The notes: generated by a model not told the origin, from the letters alone. A stretch of 64,000 nt of DNA from 12-FULL-44-12b sp964348525 (GCA_964348525.1 CAYGCY010000001.1:54032-118031); one strand, 5' to 3'; positions 23,356 through 31,495 are shown, counted from the stretch's first letter. Translations and numbers: made by a program.

Positions 23356-24060
23356 ATGGCAGAAGCCAAAGACAATTACGGGCCCTTTGAAGAGCGCATC
23401 GGCGTGGTTTTTAGAGATAAAGATATTTTGAGGCAGGCCTTTACCCACAGGTCTTATTTAAATGAAAATAAGAATGTCTTATGGGGACATAATGAAAGAC
23501 TAGAATTTCTAGGAGACGCTGTCTTGGAGCTAATCATTACTGATTATTTATACAAAACTTATCCAGATAAAAATGAAGGAGAAATGACAACACTTCGATC
23601 TGCTTTAGTGAAAGCGGACACCCTCTCATCTGTTGGAGTAGATATGACAATAGGCGAATATATGCTTCTCTCTCGTGGCGAAGCAAAAGATTTGGGCAGG
23701 GCTAGACAATATATTTTGGCCAATGCTGTTGAGGCGGTCATAGGGGCTATTTATTTGGATGGTGGATATGGAGAAGCGAGAAAAGTGATAGAGAGATTCT
23801 TGGTGCCAAAAGTAGAAATGATAATAAAAGAGGGCTTGGCCGTAGATTCCAAGTCAAAATTTCAAGCACACGCGCAAGAACATTTTGGTATTACTCCTGT
23901 ATATAAAACTACTAAAGAAACAGGGCCTGATCACGACAAACATTTTACTGTTGGGGTTTTCCTAAAAGATGAACTTATAGCTACAGGAGAAGGGGATTCA
24001 AAACAAGTGGCTGAACAGAATGCCGCGAAGTTAGCACTTGTAGAAAAGGGGTGGGAGTAA
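23356..24060 (+). CDS. rnc: Ribonuclease III
   Basis: The 234-residue protein has the RNase III signature HNERLEFLGDAVLELIITDYLY with the catalytic Glu/Asp residues, a second acidic cluster NAVEAVIGAIYLDGGYGEAR, and a C-terminal double-stranded RNA-binding domain (KSKFQAHAQEHFGITPVY, then GEGDSKQVAEQNAAKLAL). It processes rRNA and other structured transcripts. Its position after nusB links it to rRNA maturation, and it is followed by the family-2 structured element. Confidence 0.95.
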   Translation: MAEAKDNYGPFEERIGVVFRDKDILRQAFTHRSYLNENKNVLWGHNERLEFLGDAVLELIITDYLYKTYPDKNEGEMTTLRSALVKADTLSSVGVDMTIGEYMLLSRGEAKDLGRARQYILANAVEAVIGAIYLDGGYGEARKVIERFLVPKVEMIIKEGLAVDSKSKFQAHAQEHFGITPVYKTTKETGPDHDKHFTVGVFLKDELIATGEGDSKQVAEQNAAKLALVEKGWE

Positions 24061-24062
24061 TC

Positions 24063-24198
24063 ATAAATACACCCTCTGCCAATCACGCATAGATTTTTCC
24101 AGCGAAAAATCTTGCTGTCTCTCAGTTTTTTAATCCCGCTAACAAGCGGGATGCCATGCTAAAAAACTTCCGAGACGATTGGCAGAGGGTGTATTTAT
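24063..24198. repeat. Family-2 three-way-junction element, copy A
   Basis: A 22-bp perfect outer stem (24063-24084 with 24177-24198) closes a junction. Inside are a 9-bp hairpin AGATTTTTC-CAGC-GAAAAATCT, a conserved strand CTGTCTCTCAG, a long arm AGTTTTTTA...TAAAAAACT carrying the hairpin ATCCCGCT-AACA-AGCGGGAT, and a final conserved strand CTTCCGAGACGATTGG. Junction strands match copy B; helix sequences do not. Confidence 0.85.
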
Positions 24199-24246
24199 AT
24201 AAAGCATACAGTCCTCATTTAAAGTTGTTAAAAAGAGAGATAAGAC

Positions 24247-24278
24247 AAACCCCCTCAGGGCGGACCATAAGGGGGTTT
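24247..24278 (-). terminator. Terminator of the 24283 cassette
   Basis: 8-bp stem AAACCCCC/GGGGGTTT with a 16-nt loop, just past the stop codon of the minus-strand gene and followed by TTTGTCTT on that strand. Confidence 0.7.
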
Positions 24279-24282
24279 TGGG

Positions 24283-24546
24283 TTAGGCAGGGTTACTTTT
24301 TTGGCTACTACGTTCGAGGTCCGCTAGCTCTTCTTTGTAAAAGGTTTCGTTGGCCTCCGTTTTTGCCTCTTTGTACCAAACATACATATTCCAGGTGTAC
24401 CAGAGGCAGGCCAAGGTCGGGATGAGAAGTACACCGGCCCAGAGTCGGCTGTCTTTTGCCATAAATGCCCAGACGCTGGTAACACCGAACAGCAAGGTGC
24501 CGATGATTCCTATAATCATCAAAAAACAAGACAGAAGGACCATCAT
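24283..24546 (-). CDS. Two-pass membrane cassette protein, 87 residues
   Basis: The start is set at 24546 because AGGAGA (24554-24559) lies 7 nt before it; the ORF from 24579 begins upstream of the ribosome binding site. The product has two membrane segments, MMVLLSCFLMIIGIIGTLLF with GVTSVWAFM (about 1-30) and WAGVLLIPTLACLWYTWNMY (about 37-56), then a charged tail (KEAKTEANETFYKEELADLE). I know no family. It has its own promoter and terminator and is GC-richer than rnc and smc beside it. Confidence 0.7.
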   Translation of the reverse strand: MMVLLSCFLMIIGIIGTLLFGVTSVWAFMAKDSRLWAGVLLIPTLACLWYTWNMYVWYKEAKTEANETFYKEELADLERSSQKSNPA

Positions 24547-24578
24547 GTGCCTTTCTCCTGGTTGTGGTTCTTTATGCA

Positions 24579-24606
24579 TTTCTACCTTTTAAATAAAGAA
24601 AGTCAA
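24579..24606 (-). promoter_or_regulatory. Putative promoter of the 24283 cassette
   Basis: On the minus strand TTGACT (24601-24606), 16-nt spacer, TAGAAA (24579-24584), back-to-back with the smc -10 box. Confidence 0.5.
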
Positions 24607-24621
24607 ACTATGTCGACATGC

Positions 24622-24627
24622 TATAAT
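24622..24627 (+). promoter_or_regulatory. -10 hexamer TATAAT, leaderless-type, for smc
   Basis: Ends 8 nt before the ATG at 24636; no Shine-Dalgarno sequence. Confidence 0.6.
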
Positions 24628-24635
24628 TTTTTGGC

Positions 24636-26837
24636 ATGCTCAAATCTATAGAATTAAACGGTTTTAAATCTTTCGCCAAAAGGTCCGATTTTGTTTTCAA
24701 TTCGCCTATTTCGGCAATCGTAGGGCCAAACGGTTCTGGCAAATCAAATATTGCTGAGGCTTTTCGCTTTGTTTTAGGTGAGCAGTCTATGAAGTCTATG
24801 AGAGGGAAAAGAGGGGAAGACCTAATTTTTAACGGCTCTCCAGATACCCCAAAAGCTAATCGTGCTTCTGTAAAACTTGTTTTTAATAACAATCCCAAAG
24901 TTTTTTCTTCGGTAGATTTTAATGAGGTAGTTTTAGAGCGGGTTGTGTACAGAGATGGCACTAATGAATATTTGATAAACGGTAGCAAAGTGCGTTTGAA
25001 AGACATCGTAGAGCTTTTATCAGAAGCCCATATTGGTATGACAGGGCACCACATAATTTCTCAAGGGGAAGCAGACAGAATTCTCTCGGCAAATTCAAAG
25101 GAAAGGAGAGACATGATAGAGGATGCGCTGGGTTTAAAGGCTTATCAATACAAAAAAGAAGAATCTGAAAGAAAGCTTGAGAGGACTAGGGAAAATATGA
25201 AGCAGGTGGAAAGTTTGCGAAAAGAAATAGCCCCCCATCTTCGTTTTTTGAAAAAGCAGATGGAAAAAGTTGCTCGTACGGAAGAATTACGCAAAGAACT
25301 AACTTTGAAGGCAGGAGAATTTTTTGGCGCAGAATCATTTTTTATAAAAACAGAAAAGGAAAAAATTCTTGCAGAGTTGGCACCAGATAAAAAAGAACTG
25401 GCACGAGTTGCAGAAGGAATAAGGACAGCGAAAGAGAAGCTCGAAGCAGGTTCAAAAGTGCATGATTTATCTAAAAATCTTCAGGAGGCAGAGAGAAATA
25501 GAGAGAAATTAAGGCAAGAGGTGAACGAGACCGTGCGTGAGCTAGGGCGACTCGAAGGAGAATTGTCCGCATTGAAAAGGATGTCCGAAAAGGTTCACAG
25601 CGCCGTACCATTTGAAACAGCGAGAGATTTTTTAGAAAGGCTTTCCTTTTTAGTAGATGAGTTGAAAAATTTTTCTGAAAAAGGCGATATAGAACAAGTA
25701 AAAGTTCAAGCTGAAGCGATAGAAAGAGAAATAAAAAATTTTCGAACAGCAAATACGGCCGAGAATGGGCAAACAGATTTTTCTGAAATCTTGGTTCAAA
25801 AAGAAAAATTAGCAGGGAAACTCATTGAGCTTAAAAAGGACGAAGAACAAGCTGTTAAGCATTACACCTTGATTGCAAAACAAGTAGAAGAAGAAAAAGA
25901 GGGGAGTCGCACAGCAGAAAAAGCCGTTTATGAATTATTGAGTAAAGAAAAAGAATTTCAGACCCGTATAGCTATTTTAACTGCTAAAGAGCGGGAACTC
26001 ATAGTGAGGGAAGACGATTTAAAGCAAAATATGGCCGAAATAGGGGCCATGATAGGCAGGGCATTTTTAGATGAAATATTAAGAAACCAAAAATCTTTTG
26101 AAATTTCTCCAGATCATGACACCAAGAGAAAAGAGGTCGAAAGGTTAAAAATAAGGCTTGAAGAGTCTGGTATAGGGGGCACGGCTGATATAGAAAAAGA
26201 ATTCAATGAAGTAAGCGAAAGGGATGTTTTCTTAGAAAAAGAATTGGCCGATTTAGATACCTCCGCAGGCTCTCTAGAACAGCTGATAGTAGATTTGTCT
26301 GAAAAACTAGAAGTAGATTTCGCCGAAGGTTTGGAAAAAATAAATTCTGCTTTTGAAGAGTTTTTCTCTATCCTTTTTGGTGGCGGTAAGGCTTCGCTTA
26401 CAATAAAGAGTGTAAAGAAGAGAATTAAAAAAACAGATAATGAAAGTGGTTTGCTAGAGGAGGTTCAAGAAGAACAGGAAGAATCCGGAATTGATATAGC
26501 GGTAAGTTTGCCACGCAAAAAAATTTCGGGACTCATGATGCTTTCTGGAGGAGAACGTGCCCTCACATCGATCGCGCTTATTTTTGCGATGTCTCAAGTC
26601 AACCCGCCACCATTTATTATTCTTGATGAAACAGATGCGGCGCTCGACGAAGCCAATTCTAAACGATATGGAGATATGGTAGAAAATTTAGCTGCCAAAT
26701 CTCAACTAATTGTGATTACACACAACAGAGAAACTATGTCTCGTGCAGGAGTTATTTATGGGGTAACCATGGCACAAGGTGGGGTGTCCAAAGTACTCTC
26801 CATTGCTTTTGCTGAAGCAGAGGAAATAGCAAAATAA
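24636..26837 (+). CDS. smc: Compact SMC-family chromosome segregation ATPase without a recognisable hinge
   Basis: The 733-residue protein has an SMC head: LKSIELNGFKSFAKRSDFVF, Walker A GPNGSGKSN (30-38), HHIISQGEADRIL, and in the C-terminal half the signature MMLSGGERALTSIALIFAM and Walker B PPPFIILDETDAALDEANS. The GFKSFA start motif and the head spacing mark SMC rather than RecN or SbcC, and no CxxC zinc hook is present. Bacterial SMC is usually about 1150-1200 residues; here the coiled-coil arms are short and I cannot find the conserved hinge domain in the middle (about 300-420). One continuous frame, so this is not a broken gene. Confidence 0.88.
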   Translation: MLKSIELNGFKSFAKRSDFVFNSPISAIVGPNGSGKSNIAEAFRFVLGEQSMKSMRGKRGEDLIFNGSPDTPKANRASVKLVFNNNPKVFSSVDFNEVVLERVVYRDGTNEYLINGSKVRLKDIVELLSEAHIGMTGHHIISQGEADRILSANSKERRDMIEDALGLKAYQYKKEESERKLERTRENMKQVESLRKEIAPHLRFLKKQMEKVARTEELRKELTLKAGEFFGAESFFIKTEKEKILAELAPDKKELARVAEGIRTAKEKLEAGSKVHDLSKNLQEAERNREKLRQEVNETVRELGRLEGELSALKRMSEKVHSAVPFETARDFLERLSFLVDELKNFSEKGDIEQVKVQAEAIEREIKNFRTANTAENGQTDFSEILVQKEKLAGKLIELKKDEEQAVKHYTLIAKQVEEEKEGSRTAEKAVYELLSKEKEFQTRIAILTAKERELIVREDDLKQNMAEIGAMIGRAFLDEILRNQKSFEISPDHDTKRKEVERLKIRLEESGIGGTADIEKEFNEVSERDVFLEKELADLDTSAGSLEQLIVDLSEKLEVDFAEGLEKINSAFEEFFSILFGGGKASLTIKSVKKRIKKTDNESGLLEEVQEEQEESGIDIAVSLPRKKISGLMMLSGGERALTSIALIFAMSQVNPPPFIILDETDAALDEANSKRYGDMVENLAAKSQLIVITHNRETMSRAGVIYGVTMAQGGVSKVLSIAFAEAEEIAK

Positions 26838-26846
26838 TAAACAAAC

Positions 26847-26877
26847 TAGGCCCGAGGAGAATCTCCTCGGGCCTAGA
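26847..26877. terminator. Bidirectional terminator between smc and the 26885 cassette
   Basis: 14-bp perfect stem CTAGGCCCGAGGAG/CTCCTCGGGCCTAG with loop AAT between convergent genes. Confidence 0.88.
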
Positions 26878-26884
26878 CTTAACT

Positions 26885-27484
26885 TTATTTACTGTATTTA
26901 TATCGCCTGAACACCATCACGTGCCACACAGCCTGACGCTTCTCTTCCGTCGCCTCGATTCGTCCCGCTCCCTCATGAAAGAGTAGTCGAGAGCGGATGA
27001 ATTTTTGTTCGGTGAGTGTTAGGCCGAGCCTTGCGATGTCGACGGTTGAGCCCATGAGGTGTGAAGACGCACGGGCTCCGTACGTTTTCGCCGCATTGCG
27101 ATTTCGTTTCCGCAACTCAGCCTGCGTTTCAATGTCTCTGACGCAGGAATTCACCTGAATGGGTTTACCGAACTTCTTCTCAAACCTCGTGCCGAGGTCT
27201 TTGATGAAGTCGACAGTCTGTGGACGACAGAAACGTCTGTTGAGAGGAAGCTCGGAGTCTACTACGACTCCGTACTTACCATCCGGAATGCGAACCAAAA
27301 GTCCGGCTTTGACAAATCTCTTGATCATCTCTTCGTTCTTGATTTTCGAGAGATTTTCACGCTTCCCTTGCTTGTTCTGTCTTTCAACAGAAGAAGGGGA
27401 GCCTCGAAGAGATGGTCTTGTCGTAACTTGCGCCTCTGCAATAAGCGCACAGAAAGACAGGTATACTGCAAACAACTTCCGCAT
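26885..27484 (-). CDS. Secreted M15-like (VanY/DacB-type) peptidase, cassette gene
   Basis: The 199-residue protein starts with a signal peptide (MRKLFAVYLSFCALIAEAQ). The C-terminal half has metal-peptidase M15 features: VNSCVRDIETQAELR, a SxHxxGxxxD zinc motif as SSHLMGSTVDIA, and a third ligand in VWHVMVFRR. The family trims D-Ala from peptidoglycan stems or cleaves D,D/L,D cross-peptides; the DUF5715 group is a close alternative. A strong AGGAGG (27489-27494) lies 4 nt before the ATG, with a near-consensus promoter upstream and a shared terminator after the stop. It lies between smc and RNase R with which it has no evident link. Confidence 0.78.
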   Translation of the reverse strand: MRKLFAVYLSFCALIAEAQVTTRPSLRGSPSSVERQNKQGKRENLSKIKNEEMIKRFVKAGLLVRIPDGKYGVVVDSELPLNRRFCRPQTVDFIKDLGTRFEKKFGKPIQVNSCVRDIETQAELRKRNRNAAKTYGARASSHLMGSTVDIARLGLTLTEQKFIRSRLLFHEGAGRIEATEEKRQAVWHVMVFRRYKYSK

Positions 27485-27525
27485 CAGACCTCCTTTGTGA
27501 CTGGTGTGTAGAGCGTTCTACTCGT

Positions 27526-27554
27526 ATTATATACCTTTTTACTTATCTTGTCAA
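27526..27554 (-). promoter_or_regulatory. Consensus sigma70 promoter of the 26885 cassette
   Basis: On the minus strand TTGACA (27549-27554), 17-nt spacer, TATAAT (27526-27531): both hexamers are perfect. Confidence 0.88.
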
Positions 27555-27566
27555 GAAAAACCTAAC

Positions 27567-29519
27567 CTATTGAGCTAACACAAAATCCAGTTGTCTTCTG
27601 TCTGGATCTGCGGAGATTAACTTTACCTTTACTGAATCACCCAGAGAATATTTTTTCTTTGTTGTTTGACCTACAGCTGAGTAATTTTTTTGATCTAATT
27701 CATAATGATCGTCTGTCATATCTTTAAATTTCACCATCCCATCACTTTTTGTTTCCACTTCCTCAACATAGACACCCCATTCGGAAACTCCAGAAATAAT
27801 TGCATCGAATACTTCTCCAATCTTGTTCCCCATAAACTCTACTTGCTTTAATTTTATTGAATTTCTTTCTGCTTCAGCCGCATTTACTTCGCGTTCGCTA
27901 CAATCCTCGCAAAGTTTTTGAAATTTCATAAATTCATCGCTCGAGATTTTTCCACCAGTTAATTCTCTTTGAAGTAGTCTGTGCACTACGAGATCAGGGT
28001 ATCTTCTGATAGGGGACGTAAAATGTGTGTAGTATTCAAACGCTAGCCCAAAGTGCCCTATATTTTTAGTGGAATAAATAGCTTTAGACATTGAACGAAT
28101 AGCGACAGTTTTAATGAGCGCTTCGCTCGGAGAGCCCTCTATTTCTTTCAAAACTCTATTTATATCTTTAGCGGTTGATGTGCCGTTTTTATGATGCAAT
28201 TCATATCCGAGCGCTTTTAAAAATGTTGCTAAATTTTCTATTTTTTCTGGATCTGGCAAATCGTGTATGCGATAAACCATAGTAGCCCCCCGCTTACCCT
28301 CTATTTTATCTGACATGAATTTTGCTACTTCGCGATTGGCGAGGAGCATGAAATCTTCTACCAGTTTATGAGTATCCTTGCGAATCTTTTTTAGAACCCT
28401 TATGGGGTGTCCCTCGCTATCTAGCTCAAATTTTATTTCTTCAGTTTCAAATTCTATGGCTCCGTTTTTAAATTTCTCAATTCTTAATTTTTCTGCCAGT
28501 TTCTTGAGAATGTTTAACTCTTCTAGGTATATGCCTGATTGTTTGTCTAAAGTTTCCTGTGCCTCTTCATAGGTTAGTCTTTTATCGGACTCAATGATTG
28601 TTTTCCCAAACCATCTGTTCTTAACCTCGCCATCTTTGTCCATATTAAAAATGGCCGAAAAAGCGAATTTAGGCTCATTTGGATTTAATGAGCACAGGTC
28701 GTTTGAAAGTATTTCGGGAAGCATTGGTATAGTTCTATCTACCAAATAAATAGACGTTCCTCTTTTTACTGCTTCTTTATCTAGTTTTGTTCCCTCTACC
28801 ACGAAATGCGAAACGTCTGCTATGTGAATACCTATTTCAAAAGTGCCGTCTCCGTTTTTTGTTACTGACAGTGCATCGTCGAAGTCTTTAGCGTCCGCTG
28901 GGTCTATAGTGAAAGTGGCTGCGTCTCTATAATCTCTTCTGCCGGCATTCTCAGGATTTTCCAGCGCCTCTCCAAGCTCGCTTTCTTTATATTTTTTATT
29001 TATTTCACTCGCCTCTATCTCCACATCTTCGGGAAATTCAGGTTCAAAACCAGACTCGAGGACTATAGAAAGCATTTCGGTGTTGTGGTCACCCTTGCGC
29101 CCTATCACTCTCAACACCTCGCCCTCTGGAGATTTTAAAGGATCTTTCCAAGCGGTTATTTTTACTAAAACTTTATCTCCGTTTTTTCCACTATTAGATT
29201 TTGATTTATGTACAAAAATGTCTTTGTACATTCTTTTGTCATCGGCCTTTAGAAAGTAAAAATCACCGTCGTCTTTGCCGAGGAGGGTGCCAACAAACTG
29301 ATCTTTTCTTCTTTCTAAAACTCTTTCCACTTGTCCTTGTGGTTTGCCCCAAGGAGACTTTGTTCCTAAATCTTTTATTTCAACTTCATCTCCGTGGAGA
29401 GCAAAATTCATTTTTTCCGGTGCAATCTCCAAATCTCCCTCGGGGTTGTCTTCGCGCCTCAAATAGCCCACTCCGCGAGAGGTGGCTATTATTTTTCCTA
29501 TAAGATTTTCTTTAGACAT
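27567..29519 (-). CDS. rnr: Ribonuclease R (RNB family exoribonuclease)
   Basis: The start at 29519 gives MSKENLIGKIIATSRGVGYL; a longer frame from 29582 has 21 extra residues that are simply the translated family-1 repeat and must be ignored. The 650-residue protein has an N-terminal cold-shock/OB region, the RNB catalytic core with RDYRDAATFTIDPADAKDFDDALS (catalytic Asp cluster), DLCSLNPNEPKFAF and YTHFTSPIRRYPDLVVHRLL, and a C-terminal S1 domain (GEVFDAIISGVSEWGVYVE). It degrades structured RNA 3' to 5'. Confidence 0.93.
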   Translation of the reverse strand: MSKENLIGKIIATSRGVGYLRREDNPEGDLEIAPEKMNFALHGDEVEIKDLGTKSPWGKPQGQVERVLERRKDQFVGTLLGKDDGDFYFLKADDKRMYKDIFVHKSKSNSGKNGDKVLVKITAWKDPLKSPEGEVLRVIGRKGDHNTEMLSIVLESGFEPEFPEDVEIEASEINKKYKESELGEALENPENAGRRDYRDAATFTIDPADAKDFDDALSVTKNGDGTFEIGIHIADVSHFVVEGTKLDKEAVKRGTSIYLVDRTIPMLPEILSNDLCSLNPNEPKFAFSAIFNMDKDGEVKNRWFGKTIIESDKRLTYEEAQETLDKQSGIYLEELNILKKLAEKLRIEKFKNGAIEFETEEIKFELDSEGHPIRVLKKIRKDTHKLVEDFMLLANREVAKFMSDKIEGKRGATMVYRIHDLPDPEKIENLATFLKALGYELHHKNGTSTAKDINRVLKEIEGSPSEALIKTVAIRSMSKAIYSTKNIGHFGLAFEYYTHFTSPIRRYPDLVVHRLLQRELTGGKISSDEFMKFQKLCEDCSEREVNAAEAERNSIKLKQVEFMGNKIGEVFDAIISGVSEWGVYVEEVETKSDGMVKFKDMTDDHYELDQKNYSAVGQTTKKKYSLGDSVKVKLISADPDRRQLDFVLAQ

Positions 29520-29532
29520 GTATCTCTTGTAG

Positions 29533-29598
29533 AAGGATTGGGAAGGCATTGTCACGGAGAGATATGCCGCGCTCCTAAACAATTCCCTCCCAGTCCTT
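29533..29598 (+). repeat. Family-1 hairpin element, copy 5
   Basis: Core 29552-29579, starting TCACGGAG and ending CTCCTAAA. The arms (29533-29551 and 29580-29598) pair over 19 bp with G-U and one mismatch. It lies between the divergent rnr and rpsP genes. Confidence 0.85.
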
Positions 29599-29643
29599 TC
29601 CGGTTAAAACTTTAACATATCTTGCAGTAGTTCTTAAATTTGG

Positions 29644-29649
29644 TACTAT
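29644..29649 (+). promoter_or_regulatory. -10 hexamer TACTAT, leaderless-type, for rpsP
   Basis: Ends 9 nt before the ATG at 29659; no Shine-Dalgarno sequence. Confidence 0.5.
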
Positions 29650-29658
29650 AGCGCGACA

Positions 29659-29952
29659 ATGTTAATGATAAGACTACAGAGGGTGGGCAGAAAACACGAG
29701 ACGGCTTTTCGTCTTGTTTTGACTGACAAACAAAACAGCACAAAGTCTGGACGCTATCTCAAGGCTTTGGGTTCTTATGACCCACGCAAAGAGACGCAGC
29801 ATTTTGATGCAGAAAATATTAAGAAAGCGATTTCTCATGGAGCAAAACTTTCTGTCACTGCCAACAACCTTCTTATCTCGAATGGCATTATAGAGGGCAA
29901 TAAAATAAACGCCCAGCCAAGAAGATCTCCTAAACCAGAGAAGAAGAAATAG
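29659..29952 (+). CDS. rpsP: 30S ribosomal protein S16
   Basis: The 97-residue protein begins MLMIRLQRVGRKHETAFRLV and contains GRYLKALGSYDPRKE, both standard S16 segments, then a Lys/Pro-rich tail. An ATG at 29665 is an alternative start. The gene is bracketed by two family-1 elements in the same orientation (copies 5 and 6). khpA follows and trmD is the next core gene, the usual rpsP-khpA-rimM-trmD order without rimM. Confidence 0.95.
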   Translation: MLMIRLQRVGRKHETAFRLVLTDKQNSTKSGRYLKALGSYDPRKETQHFDAENIKKAISHGAKLSVTANNLLISNGIIEGNKINAQPRRSPKPEKKK

Positions 29953-29956
29953 ACAT

Positions 29957-30022
29957 AGCAAAATAAGGAGCCTTGTCACGGAGAGATATACCTCGCTCCT
30001 AAACAAGGCCCCTTATTTTGCT
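29957..30022 (+). repeat. Family-1 hairpin element, copy 6
   Basis: Core 29976-30003 (TCACGGAG...CTCCTAAA). The left arm AGCAAAATAAGGAGCCTTG pairs with CAAGGCCCCTTATTTTGCT over 19 bp with a single mismatch. It starts four bases after the rpsP stop. Confidence 0.88.
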
Positions 30023-30101
30023 TTTACTGATATAAGGGAGGGGTATTTCATTGTGCTAAAATGTTCTTGGTAGTTATTTAGTATTTAATTAAACGAAAGA
30101 A

Positions 30102-30425
30102 ATGGAAAGAGATCACGAGTTTTTGGATTATGTAGTGAAGGCACTAGTTGATCACCCAGAGTCAGTTAAGACGGAAAGAACAGTAGACGAAATGGGGGTG
30201 CTTTTGAGATTGTCTGTGCACCCTGATGATATGAGAAAGATAATAGGCAGGGAAGGAAAGACAGCTAATGCTATAAGAATACTTTTGAGGGTTGTGGGGA
30301 TGAAAAATAATGCTCGTGTGAATTTGAAAATAAATGAACCGGAAGGTTCGACCAGAATGACCCCGCCAGACAGAAATGGAGGAATGAAAGATTTTGATCA
30401 GGCGATTGATGATTTGAGGTTGTAG
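30102..30425 (+). CDS. khpA: KH-domain RNA-binding protein KhpA
   Basis: The 107-residue protein is a single KH domain with the GxxG loop as IIGREGKTANAIRILLRVVG and an N-terminal helix FLDYVVKALVDHPESVKTER typical of KhpA (YlqC). It is usually a small RNA-binding partner of KhpB. The C-terminus extends about 30 residues past the usual domain. The gene lies between rpsP and trmD as in many bacteria; the place of rimM is occupied by an opposing cassette gene. Confidence 0.92.
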   Translation: MERDHEFLDYVVKALVDHPESVKTERTVDEMGVLLRLSVHPDDMRKIIGREGKTANAIRILLRVVGMKNNARVNLKINEPEGSTRMTPPDRNGGMKDFDQAIDDLRL

Positions 30426-30441
30426 GACAGATTATAGACAG

Positions 30442-30464
30442 AAGCCACGCTATTCGCGTGGCTT
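30442..30464 (-). terminator. Terminator of the 30450 cassette, stop codon in the loop
   Basis: 9-bp stem AAGCCACGC/GCGTGGCTT; the TAG of the minus-strand gene (30450-30452) falls at the loop. It can also end the khpA transcript. Confidence 0.82.
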
Positions 30465-30632
30465 GGTTAATCTATGCATTGATTCAGTAAAGTGTGTGAA
30501 AATGTAGAGGGCCACTGATCCGCCAATAATCTGGCTCAGGATCACGGTGTTCTCACCGAGAAGTGTATGAGCCAAAACAAACGCAATAAACCCACCACAC
30601 ACCGACCCTAGGACATCAATGAAAAGTCTCAC
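30450..30632 (-). CDS. Small two-pass membrane cassette protein, 60 residues
   Basis: The GTG at 30632 is chosen because AGGAGA (30642-30647) lies 9 nt upstream and the promoter puts +1 near 30669; the ATG at 30674 would be upstream of the transcript. The product VRLFIDVLGSVCGGFIAFVL... has two hydrophobic segments (about 6-22 and 28-45) and a polar tail (FTESMHRLTKPRE). I know no family. It lies antisense between khpA and trmD. Confidence 0.65.
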   Translation of the reverse strand: MRLFIDVLGSVCGGFIAFVLAHTLLGENTVILSQIIGGSVALYIFTHFTESMHRLTKPRE

Positions 30633-30675
30633 AGGCTGGGTTCTCCTAGTAAGTAGTAGACAACTCCTACACATG

Positions 30676-30703
30676 ATAGTATCATTAATACCTAACTTGT
30701 CAA
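30676..30703 (-). promoter_or_regulatory. Sigma70 promoter of the 30450 cassette
   Basis: On the minus strand TTGACA (30698-30703), 16-nt spacer, TACTAT (30676-30681). It abuts the trmD start codon. Confidence 0.78.
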
Positions 30704-30706
30704 TAG

Positions 30707-31354
30707 ATGAATTTTCATTTTATAACTCTTTTCCCGAACGCATTTGAATCGTATCTAGGCGAATCTATTATTTCTCGTGCTTTGAAAGACAAAAAAATAT
30801 CTGCGAAATTTTATAATCCTCGCGACTATACAAAAGATAAAAATAGAAGAGTTGATAGAAAACCTTATGGAGGGGGCCCGGGGATGGTTTTGGAAGCAGA
30901 GTCGGTGGGGAAGGCAATTGAGAAGGCACTCAAAAGCTGTAAGTCAAAAACCAAAATTATATTTTTTTCTCCAAGCGGTAAGCAATTTACTAATGAATAT
31001 GCAGAAAAATTTTCAAAGAATTATAAAAATATAGTTTTTGTATGTGGTAGGTATGAAGGGATAGACGCTAGAATAAAAAAAATGTTCAAAATGGAAGAAA
31101 TTTCTGTAGGGCCATATGTGCTTACAGGAGGAGAGCTCCCAGCAATGATTGTAATGGATTCTGTGGCGAGACGCGTAAAGGGGGTATTGGGGAAAATAGA
31201 ATCATTAGAGGAAAATAGGATAGCGGGTAAAGATGTTTATACAAGGCCTGAAATTTTGGTATGGAAAGGGAGGAAACTACGTGTGCCAAAAATCCTTCTT
31301 TCAGGACACCACCATAAAATAGAAAGCTGGAAAAAAACACAAAATGGGGGATAA
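30707..31354 (+). CDS. trmD: tRNA (guanine-N1)-methyltransferase TrmD
   Basis: The 215-residue enzyme methylates G37 of tRNAs using SAM. It shows the trefoil-knot motifs RKPYGGGPGMVLEAESV, FVCGRYEGIDARI and SVGPYVLTGGELPAMIVMDS. It is slightly shorter than E. coli TrmD (255), lacking part of the C-terminal domain. No obvious own -10 box is present because the cassette promoter occupies the immediate upstream bases; it may depend on readthrough from khpA. Confidence 0.94.
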   Translation: MNFHFITLFPNAFESYLGESIISRALKDKKISAKFYNPRDYTKDKNRRVDRKPYGGGPGMVLEAESVGKAIEKALKSCKSKTKIIFFSPSGKQFTNEYAEKFSKNYKNIVFVCGRYEGIDARIKKMFKMEEISVGPYVLTGGELPAMIVMDSVARRVKGVLGKIESLEENRIAGKDVYTRPEILVWKGRKLRVPKILLSGHHHKIESWKKTQNGG

Positions 31355-31359
31355 ACCCC

Positions 31360-31388
31360 TTGACGGATTAGTAGTCCTGATATAGGAT
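31360..31388 (+). promoter_or_regulatory. Probable rpoBC promoter
   Basis: TTGACG (31360-31365), 17-nt spacer, TAGGAT (31383-31388), right after the trmD stop. It gives a leader of about 150 nt before rpoB, unusually long for a core gene in this window. Confidence 0.5.
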
Positions 31389-31495
31389 TTCGATACCTCG
31401 AAAAAGAATGAGTTTTGGTACCCGGGGACAAGGAAGAAGGTGCGAATAGAGGTCTCTGCCTCTTAAATTTACAGAAAGATTAATTAATAGCCACG

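Noticed and set aside
24063..24198. Integron attC site
   Set aside because: attC sites keep short R/L boxes and vary the loop; here the junction strands and CAGC loop are conserved, and no integrase or cassette array pattern was found.
24636..26837. Frameshifted or truncated smc pseudogene
   Set aside because: A single intact frame contains both Walker A and the C-terminal signature and Walker B, so the short length is a design, not a break.
29520..29582. N-terminal extension of RNase R and other frames beginning MFRS..YLSVT
   Set aside because: These residues are translations of the reverse strand of the family-1 core (the same string appears at copies 6 and 8), not protein; RNase R starts at 29519.
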